Positions 14,594-20,657 of a stretch of 20,657 nucleotides of DNA are shown here, one piece after another (the first letter of the stretch is position 1; the number at the start of each line of letters is the position of its first letter). Position numbers and translations under genes: made by a program. Source of the DNA: DASYSL01 sp036003365 (GTDB lineage Bacteria; Eisenbacteria; RBG-16-71-46; DASYSL01); contig DASYSL010000046.1 of the NCBI GenBank assembly GCA_036003365.1, positions 1-20,657 on the forward strand, read 5' to 3'. The notes beneath the pieces were generated by a model. That model saw nothing but the letters and a program-made list of their open reading frames with translations. It was not told the origin of the DNA and ran no database searches.

Positions 14594-17500
14594 CTACGCG
14601 GTCGCGGCCTCCGGCACCGCAGGCACCTCTTCGTCTTCGACTTCCTCACGCACTTCCGCGTGGTGCGTGCTGCCCACCAGCATGTAGATGGCCGGCACCA
14701 CGAAGAGGGTGAACATGGTCCCGATGATCATCCCGGTGACCAGCGTGATACCGATCGAGTTTCGCGCCGCAGCACCCGGACCCTGCGCGAAGACCAGCGG
14801 CAGGTGACCGAACACGGTGGCCGCCGTGGTCATGAGAATCGGCCGCAAGCGCGTAGCCGCCGCCTGCACCACCGCTTCCGCCTTGGCGAGACCGGAGATC
14901 TGCAGGTGGTTGGCGAACTCCACGATCAGGATGCCGTTCTTGGCCACGAGCCCCACCAGGGTGATGAGACCGACCTGGCTGTAGATGTTGAGGGTCGTGA
15001 AGCCGAGGAAGGTGAACAGGAGCGAGCCGGCGAGCGCCAGCGGCGCCGAGCCCACGATGATCACGAACGGATCGCGGAAGCTCTCGAACTGCGCGGCGAG
15101 CACCAGATAGATGAGGATCGCCGACAAGAGGAAGATGCCGAGGAACTTGCTCCCCTCGGTGCGCAGCTGCCGCGACTGTCCCGCGTAGTCGATCGAGTAT
15201 CCCAGCGGCAGGTTCTTGGTCTGGCTCTCCAGGAACTTGAGCGCCTGGTCGAGCGACACGTTGGGCGGAATGACGCCCTGGATGCGCACGGCGTTGAGCT
15301 GCTGGAAGCGGTTCAGGGCGCGCGGCTGGGTCGTCGTCTTGAGCGTCGCGAAAGTCGAAAGCGGCACCAGCTTGCCGCCCGCACCCGTCACGTAGACGTC
15401 CTTGAGCTGATCAGGCGTCAAGCGCTCCGTGCGCTTGGCCTGCGGGATGACCTTGTAGCTCCGCCCCTGAATGCTGAAACGATTGACGAAATTGCCGCCC
15501 ATGAGTGTGGAGAGGTCACGACCGGCCTGGCTCAAATCGACGCCCTGCGCCCATACCTTGTCCCGATTGAATACGACTTGCGTCTGCGGCTGGTCGAATT
15601 TCACGTCGGTGTCGGCGTACATGAACATCTTGCTGGCATACGCCTTGCCGACGATCTCGTTGGCCAGGGCCGACACCTGCTCGGGCTCGGCCGTCGAGGC
15701 GATCACGAAGTCCACGGGGAAGCCTCCGGCGCCCGGCAAAGGCGGCGGGACGAGCGAGATCACACGAACGCCCGGGATCTGCGAGAAGCGGGCTCCCGCT
15801 TCGACCTGGAGCTGCGTCGTCTTCTTGTGACGCTTGGTCCACGGCTTGGTCACCATGCCGCCGAAGCCGCCGGTCGGGAACGTGATCTGAAACGTGTTCT
15901 GCGTCTCGGGGAACGACTCGTAGACCTTGTTGATCTGGTCGGCGAAGAGCTTCGTCTGGTCGAGCGTGGCGTTGGGCGCGGCCTGGATGATGCCGAAGAC
16001 CACGCTCTGGTCCTCGGTCGGCGCCAGCTCCTTCTGCGTGAACATGTAGAAAGGCACGATGAGGAGCACGACGATGCCCCACAACACGTAGGTGACCGGG
16101 CGGTAGTTCAGAGACGACCCGAGCAGCTTCGTGTAGTTGGTGCGGACCTGGTCGAAGCGATGGTTCACCCAGCCCGCGAAGCCCTTGTCGGCGTCACCGG
16201 AGCGCAGCAGCTTGCTGCCCAGCATGGGCGAGAGAGTGAGCGCGACGAAGCCGGAGATGAGCACCGCGCCCGCAAGCGTGAACGCGAACTCGCGGAACAG
16301 CGATCCCGTCAGCCCGCCCTGAATGGCCACGGGCGTGTAGACCGCGGCCAGCGTGAGCGTCATGGCGATGATCGGCCCGACCAGCTCGCGCGCCGCATGG
16401 ATGGCCGCGCTGAACGGTTTTTCCCCGTTCTGCAAGTGTCGCTCCACGTTTTCGACCATGACGATGGCGTCGTCGACCACCAATCCCACCGATAGCACGA
16501 TGGCCAAGAGCGTCAGCAGGTTGATCGTGAACCCTGCCACGAGCATGAGGAACACGGCGCCGATGAGCGACAGCGGAATGGCGAGCACCGGGATCACCAT
16601 GGCGCGCAGCGATCCCAGGAACAGGAAGATGACGAGAGTGACGATCAGCAGCGTCTCGGTCAGCGTCTTCAGCACGTCATCGAGCGCGTTCTGGATGTAC
16701 TCGGTGGAGTCGTACGGGATGCCGGCTCTCATGCCCGCCGGGAGCTGCTCCTGGATGTCCTTCATGGCCAGGCGCACGCGCTTGATCACGTCGAGCGAGT
16801 TGGCGGTCGGCAAGACCCAGATGCCCATGAAGGTGGCGCCCTGGCCGTTGAAGCGCACCTCCTGATCGTAGTTCTCCGCGCCGAGCTCCACGTCAGCCAC
16901 GTCGCTCAGGCGAACGATCGAGCCCTTGTCCTGCTTGACCACAAGGCGCTTGAAGTCCTCGGGAGTGCGCAGGTCGGTGTTGGCCGTGAGATTCACCGTC
17001 ACCATCGAGCCCTTGGTGTTGCCGAGCGCCGAGAGATAATTGTTCTGCGCCAATACGTCGCGGACCTCGGAGGGCGAGATGCCGAGCGACGCCATGCGGT
17101 CGGGCTTGAGCCAGATGCGCATGGCGAAGGTGCGGTTCCCCAGGATGTCGGCGCGCTGCACGCCGCGGATCGAGCTCAGCTTGGGCTGCACCACGCGCGT
17201 GAGATAGTCGGTGATCTGTGCCTGATTCAGCTCGTTCGAGGCGAAGCCCAGATACATGGACGCGAACTGTACGTCGGCCGTCGAGAGATCGATGATCGGG
17301 GCCTGCGACTCGGGCGGCAGGTCGTTGCGCACCTGCGCCACCTTGGCCTGGATCTGGGTCAGGGCGGCGTTGGTGTCGTAGTTGAGCTTCAGGTGCACGG
17401 TGATCGTGCTCACGCCCTGGGCGCTCGACGACTCGAGGTAGTCGATGCCGTCGGCGCTCGCGATCACCCGCTCGAGCGGCGTGGTGATGAAGCCGCGCAC

Positions 17501-17674
17501 GAGATCGGCGCTCGCGCCCACGTACACCGTGGTCACGGTGACGATGGCGATGTCGGAGCGCGGGTATTGCCGCACGCTGAGCGAGCGGATCGACTGGATG
17601 CCGGCGATCAGGATGACCAGGTTGACGACGACAGCAAGAACCGGCCTGCGAATGAAGAGATCTGTAAATCGCAT
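14594..17674 (-). CDS. RND efflux permease (HAE1/AcrB type)
   Basis: Proton-driven inner-membrane trimeric pump that exports drugs or other amphiphiles through a tripartite channel. The 1026-residue product has the full RND length, with the N-terminal MRFTDLFIRRPVLAVVVNL helix and two copies of the six-helix bundle and periplasmic porter loops. The helix-4 proton-relay aspartates are present (GLVVDDAIVMVENVERH, Asp401-Asp402), and helix 10/11 motifs include GLVAKNGILIVEFAN and TRLRPILMT. The C-terminal tail is acidic (EVREEVEDEEVPAVPEA). The ATG follows the adaptor stop codon directly (TAGATG). No outer-membrane channel gene is visible, so it must use one encoded elsewhere. It could be a MexF/MdtB-like pump; the substrate is not predictable. 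Confidence 0.95.
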   Translation of the reverse strand: MRFTDLFIRRPVLAVVVNLVILIAGIQSIRSLSVRQYPRSDIAIVTVTTVYVGASADLVRGFITTPLERVIASADGIDYLESSSAQGVSTITVHLKLNYDTNAALTQIQAKVAQVRNDLPPESQAPIIDLSTADVQFASMYLGFASNELNQAQITDYLTRVVQPKLSSIRGVQRADILGNRTFAMRIWLKPDRMASLGISPSEVRDVLAQNNYLSALGNTKGSMVTVNLTANTDLRTPEDFKRLVVKQDKGSIVRLSDVADVELGAENYDQEVRFNGQGATFMGIWVLPTANSLDVIKRVRLAMKDIQEQLPAGMRAGIPYDSTEYIQNALDDVLKTLTETLLIVTLVIFLFLGSLRAMVIPVLAIPLSLIGAVFLMLVAGFTINLLTLLAIVLSVGLVVDDAIVMVENVERHLQNGEKPFSAAIHAARELVGPIIAMTLTLAAVYTPVAIQGGLTGSLFREFAFTLAGAVLISGFVALTLSPMLGSKLLRSGDADKGFAGWVNHRFDQVRTNYTKLLGSSLNYRPVTYVLWGIVVLLIVPFYMFTQKELAPTEDQSVVFGIIQAAPNATLDQTKLFADQINKVYESFPETQNTFQITFPTGGFGGMVTKPWTKRHKKTTQLQVEAGARFSQIPGVRVISLVPPPLPGAGGFPVDFVIASTAEPEQVSALANEIVGKAYASKMFMYADTDVKFDQPQTQVVFNRDKVWAQGVDLSQAGRDLSTLMGGNFVNRFSIQGRSYKVIPQAKRTERLTPDQLKDVYVTGAGGKLVPLSTFATLKTTTQPRALNRFQQLNAVRIQGVIPPNVSLDQALKFLESQTKNLPLGYSIDYAGQSRQLRTEGSKFLGIFLLSAILIYLVLAAQFESFRDPFVIIVGSAPLALAGSLLFTFLGFTTLNIYSQVGLITLVGLVAKNGILIVEFANHLQISGLAKAEAVVQAAATRLRPILMTTAATVFGHLPLVFAQGPGAAARNSIGITLVTGMIIGTMFTLFVVPAIYMLVGSTHHAEVREEVEDEEVPAVPEAATA

Positions 17675-18799
17675 CTAGCTGTCCTGGGGCTTCGGCGAAG
17701 GGTTGTTGCCAGGCTGCACCGAATTGTTCACCTTCACGGTCGCGCCCGTGCGCAGCTTGAACACGCCTGACGACACGATCTGTTGCCCCGGCTTGAGCCC
17801 GGTGAGGATGGCGACCTGGTCGCCGCGCGAGTTGCCGACGGTCACGAACTGCTGCTGAACCGTGTCCCGCTCCGCGCCGTTCGGCCCCTTGGTCGAATTC
17901 ACGATGAACACGGAATTGCCGTACGGCGCGTAGTTGATGGCCGAGGCCGGCACCGAGATCACATTGCCGCCCTTGCCGCGGAACACCTGGACGTCGACGA
18001 ACATGCCCGGACGCAGCCGCGCGTGCGGGTTGGGGAACGTGGCCTGGATCAGCAGGTTGCGCGTGCTGGGGTCGACGATCGAGTTGACCGCCGTCACCTT
18101 GCCGTCGGGCACGATGCCCGTGCTGTCGGCGGTGACGTGCACTTTGCTCCCGAGCGGCAGCGCGCCGGCTTCCTCTTGCGGCACCGAGAAGTCGACGTAC
18201 ATGGGATCCATCGACTGCAGTTGCACCACCGGGTCGCCGCCGGCCAGGTACTGGCCCAGGTTGACCTGGCGGATACCGGCCACGCCCGAGAACGGCGCTC
18301 TGATCTTCTTACGGTCGATCGTGGCCTGAACGGTGGCGACGTTGGCCTCGGCCTGTTTGTAATTGGCGTCCGCCTGGTCGAGCTCGGTCTGCGAGATGAC
18401 CTGGCGCGCCAGGAGCTTCTGGGCGCGGTCGAGGTTGATCTTGTCGAGGTCGCGCTGCGCTTCGGCCGCGTGGAGCTGCGCCACTTCCTGTCGCGTGTCG
18501 AGCTCGACGAGCACCGCGCCCTGCGAGACGTGCTGGCCGGACTGGAAGTGGATGGCGCGCACGACGCCCGGAAGATCGGCGGCGAGCAGCACGCCATGGA
18601 CGGCCGAGACGCTGCCGATGGCCTCGAGCGTGGCCGGCCAGGTCTCCTGGGAGGCGACCACCGTGGTCACCGCCTCAGGCGGTGGCGCCCACGACTTTCC
18701 GCCGGCAATTGCGGCCTGGATCTGGAAGTATTTCACAAGACCGACGCCCACGATGACGACCAGGACGGCGGACAACATGATAATCATCCGCTTCTTCAT
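17675..18799 (-). CDS. RND efflux periplasmic adaptor (membrane fusion protein)
   Basis: Links the RND permease to an outer-membrane channel. The 374-residue product starts MKKRMIIMLSAVLVVIVGVGLVKYF, a single N-terminal membrane anchor or uncleaved signal, with no lipobox Cys. It follows the adaptor order: barrel-sandwich hybrid (GVVRAIHFQSGQHVSQGAVLVELD), alpha-helical hairpin (about 105-155), return lipoyl half (KKIRAPFSGVAGIRQVNLGQYL), beta-barrel and membrane-proximal domain (LKPGQQIVSSGVFKLRTGATV). The ATG at 18799 is preceded by GAGGAG at a slightly long 10-base spacing; the frame open upstream has no family similarity. It is the first gene of the two-gene pump operon. Confidence 0.94.
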   Translation of the reverse strand: MKKRMIIMLSAVLVVIVGVGLVKYFQIQAAIAGGKSWAPPPEAVTTVVASQETWPATLEAIGSVSAVHGVLLAADLPGVVRAIHFQSGQHVSQGAVLVELDTRQEVAQLHAAEAQRDLDKINLDRAQKLLARQVISQTELDQADANYKQAEANVATVQATIDRKKIRAPFSGVAGIRQVNLGQYLAGGDPVVQLQSMDPMYVDFSVPQEEAGALPLGSKVHVTADSTGIVPDGKVTAVNSIVDPSTRNLLIQATFPNPHARLRPGMFVDVQVFRGKGGNVISVPASAINYAPYGNSVFIVNSTKGPNGAERDTVQQQFVTVGNSRGDQVAILTGLKPGQQIVSSGVFKLRTGATVKVNNSVQPGNNPSPKPQDS

Positions 18800-19053
18800 G
18801 CCAGCTGCGCTCCTCGGCGAATGGACTCGCTCGTTACACCGACCCGCGGCGACACGATGAAGCACGGATGCGCGGGCGAGCGGGATCTGAGAGAGGACAA
18901 GGATTCCGGATTGCCCCCCATCCTACACAATGGATGCCGTACCCGTCCTGTGAGGTGCAGGTAAAGCCTTCAGGGTTCGACAAAAGCCCGTAACGCCCTT
19001 CCAAGTGCCCCCCGCTGAAACGAACTCCCGCGCCCGCACGGACATCCCGTAGC

Positions 19054-20373
19054 ATGCCGCGCGTGAGCCGTCCCCCCTCCTCTGTCCAAGAACGCTCCAG
19101 CCCGCCCCCGGCGGACATCGCCGTCGTGGGCGCCGGAGCGGCCGGGCTGACCGCCGCCATTCGGGCGGCCGAGGCCGGTGCCCAGGTGAAGCTCCTGAAT
19201 GCTCACCCCAGGGTAGGACTGAAAATCCTCATGTCCGGCGGCACGCGCTGCAACGTCACCCACCGTCAGGTGAGCGAGCGCGATTACGCCGGTGGGTCGC
19301 GGGCCGTGATCGCGCGCGTGCTGCGCGCCTTTCCCGCCGACGAAGCACGGTCGTGGATCGAGAGCCTGGGCGTGCCGCTCAAGCTCGAGGAGACCGGCAA
19401 ATACTTCCCGCAGTCGGACGACGCGCACACGGTTCTCACCGCACTCGTCAATCGCGCCGAAGCGCTCGGCGTGGAGATCATCCCGGGCACCCGCGTCATT
19501 CGCCTGCAGCCGGGCTGGCGCCTCGGCCTCCAACGCATTCGCGACAGCAATCCGTTCTCGGCGCAGGTGGCGGGTTATCGCGAAGGGTCCTGGCCCTTGC
19601 CGTCCAGCGAGCCCGACACGTGGCTCGCCGCACGGCGCGTGATCCTGGCCACCGGCGGTCTTTCCTTCCCGCGCACGGGAAGTGACGGCGCGGGTTACGG
19701 ACTGGCGCTCGCGCTCGGCCATACTCTCGTGCCGCCGATCCCGGCGCTCACGCCGCTCGCCGGCCGCGATCGGCTGTCGCGCGCGACGCAGGGACTCACT
19801 GTGGACACCGAGCTCACTCTGCGCGTCGATGGCAAGGTGACCGAGCGCGTGCGCGGCTCGCTGCTCATCGCGCACTTCGGCTTCAGCGGACCCGCGGCCC
19901 TCGATCTCTCGCGCTGGTGGCTGCGCGCCGAAGGGTCGCGTCGCGAAGTCACGGCCAACTTCGCGCCCGGCGCCGAGGTCGAGTTTGCCTGGCTGACCGA
20001 CGGCCGCTCTTCGCCCCGACGCATTCTCACGCAATGGATGCCCGAGCGCCTGGCCGACGTGCTGTGCGAGGAGGCCGGCGTGGATCCGGGGGCTCAGGCT
20101 TCGCAGGTGCCGCGCGAGAAACGCGCCGCCCTCATCAAGCTCGTGACCGCCCGCCCGCTCGACATCACCGGAACCCTGGGCTACGAGAAGGCCGAGTGCA
20201 CCGCGGGCGGCGTTCCCCTCTCCGAGGTGAATCCCAGCACCCTCGAATCCCGCAAGGCGCCCGACCTCTACCTCTGTGGAGAGATCCTCGACGTCGACGG
20301 CCGCCTCGGCGGGTTCAACTTCCAATGGAGCTGGTCGAGCGGGACGGTGGCCGGGCGAGCGGCGGCGAAGTAA
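19054..20373 (+). CDS. HI0933/BaiN-family NAD(P)/FAD-dependent oxidoreductase
   Basis: Flavoprotein family of unclear physiological role; the gut-bacterial relative BaiN is implicated in bile-acid reduction, and YhiN is the E. coli member. The 439-residue product has the FAD dinucleotide fold GAGAAGL (26-32), the family hallmark GLKILMSGGTRCNVTH (55-70), the second glycine motif ATGGLSFPRTGSDGAGYGLA, and the C-terminal FAD-closing segment LYLCGEILDVDGRLGGFNFQWSWSSG. The first 20 residues are Pro/Ser-rich and precede the fold. The ATG at 19054 has no obvious ribosome site; a GTG at 19063 is an alternative. It is divergent from the efflux adaptor and convergent with the topoisomerase gene, with no strong terminator between them. 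Confidence 0.93.
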   Translation: MPRVSRPPSSVQERSSPPPADIAVVGAGAAGLTAAIRAAEAGAQVKLLNAHPRVGLKILMSGGTRCNVTHRQVSERDYAGGSRAVIARVLRAFPADEARSWIESLGVPLKLEETGKYFPQSDDAHTVLTALVNRAEALGVEIIPGTRVIRLQPGWRLGLQRIRDSNPFSAQVAGYREGSWPLPSSEPDTWLAARRVILATGGLSFPRTGSDGAGYGLALALGHTLVPPIPALTPLAGRDRLSRATQGLTVDTELTLRVDGKVTERVRGSLLIAHFGFSGPAALDLSRWWLRAEGSRREVTANFAPGAEVEFAWLTDGRSSPRRILTQWMPERLADVLCEEAGVDPGAQASQVPREKRAALIKLVTARPLDITGTLGYEKAECTAGGVPLSEVNPSTLESRKAPDLYLCGEILDVDGRLGGFNFQWSWSSGTVAGRAAAK

Positions 20374-20416
20374 GCGAGTCCGCAGCGCCTCCTGGCCACA
20401 GTGCAGCCAGACCTGC

Positions 20417-20657
20417 CTAATCCAGCCAGTCCTCTTCCTTGAGTTTGCGCGGCAAGTAGGTCTTCGTCAGGTACTGGAAGTCCTTGTTGGCGAGCGCGTC
20501 GAGCTCGTACTTGAGACCGCTCGAAAGCATGCGCTTGATCTCCAGTTGCCAGTCCTTCTTCTGAAACCAGGCATAGCGGAGCAGCTCGCGGGCACGCGAG
20601 GAGTCCTTCTCGTTGAGCTTGATGCCGACGTTGCGTGGGAGCTGGTAACGCTCGGGG
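20417..20657 (-). CDS. DNA topoisomerase VI subunit A, C-terminal end (5' part outside window)
   Basis: Topo VI-A (the Spo11 relative) carries the DNA-cleaving tyrosine of the type IIB topoisomerase; only its last 79 residues are here. They read LPRNVGIKLNEKDSSRARELLRY then KKDWQLEIKRMLSSGLKYELDAL and end TYLPRKLKEEDWLD. This matches the C-terminal Toprim-region ending of archaeal Top6A, including the K-x-E-L-x-A-L and YLPxKL patterns. The catalytic Tyr and Toprim acidic residues are beyond the right edge. Subunit B would be expected immediately upstream on the minus strand. Assigned from recalled family sequence, with good but not complete certainty. Confidence 0.8.
   Translation of the reverse strand, partial: PERYQLPRNVGIKLNEKDSSRARELLRYAWFQKKDWQLEIKRMLSSGLKYELDALANKDFQYLTKTYLPRKLKEEDWLD

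Noticed and set aside
14537..16495. 652-codon open frame opposite the RND permease gene
   Set aside because: It starts inside the bidirectional terminator and reads as Arg/His/Glu low-complexity sequence. The minus-strand permease is complete.
18800..19053. Divergent promoter and operator between the efflux adaptor and flavoprotein genes
   Set aside because: Both genes need promoters here, but I found no convincing -35/-10 pair or palindrome on either strand.
20374..20416. Intrinsic terminator between the flavoprotein and topoisomerase genes
   Set aside because: CTGGC/GCCAG can form only a 5-bp stem with a 9-base loop and no T tract on either strand.

Overview
This 20.7 kb window is GC-rich chromosomal DNA (about two thirds G+C by eye) with third-position G/C bias in every gene. 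An RND efflux pump, a lipobox lipoprotein and a GspE/PilB ATPase point to a Gram-negative-type bacterium. A bacterial topoisomerase VI A subunit and a tetraether-synthase-like radical SAM protein suggest a lineage such as Myxococcota, Acidobacteriota or candidate phyla like Eisenbacteria; the phylum cannot be fixed from this sequence alone. There are no insertion sequences, integrases, phage genes or CRISPR arrays. Several starts are not ATG (CTG, GTG, TTG), and most of these are backed by Shine-Dalgarno sequences or stop/start overlaps.

Layout. Positions 1-3975, minus strand: a tightly overlapping operon read as M50 metalloprotease, trpS, scpA, scpB, rluB-like; rluB runs off the left edge. 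It couples tRNA charging, condensin accessory proteins and rRNA modification. Positions 4060-5898, minus: a two-GAF SpoIIE/RsbU-type PP2C phosphatase. Positions 6109-8253, plus: a PilB/GspE ATPase with an unusual C-terminal double zinc ribbon. Positions 8254-8488: a regulatory-looking gap with four copies of a 14-bp dyad and a separate perfect 18-bp palindrome, ahead of a ferredoxin-reductase-like flavoprotein (8489-9196). Positions 9206-10405, minus: an RMD1/YagE (DUF155) membrane-anchored protein.

Positions 10482-12983, minus: a three-gene overlapping cluster read as a divergent Lgt-like membrane protein, a radical SAM protein resembling tetraether lipid synthase (Tes), and a small three-helix membrane protein. 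tRNA-Ala(GGC) lies just upstream on the same strand. This is the best candidate for an undescribed system and is probably a membrane-lipid modification module. Positions 13318-14520, plus: an alpha/beta-hydrolase lipoprotein, separated by a strong bidirectional hairpin terminator from a convergent RND pump operon (adaptor 17675-18799, permease 14594-17674). Positions 19054-20373, plus: a HI0933/BaiN-family flavoprotein. It converges on the C-terminal end of topoisomerase VI subunit A (20417 to the right edge).

No gap between genes exceeds 300 bases. The largest are 18800-19053 (254 bp, between the divergent adaptor and flavoprotein genes; it must hold both promoters but no convincing -35/-10 pair or operator was recognised), 8254-8488 (235 bp, described in the feature list), 5899-6108 (210 bp, divergent promoter region of the phosphatase and pilB, no clear promoter) and 13112-13317 (206 bp, between tRNA-Ala and the lipoprotein gene).
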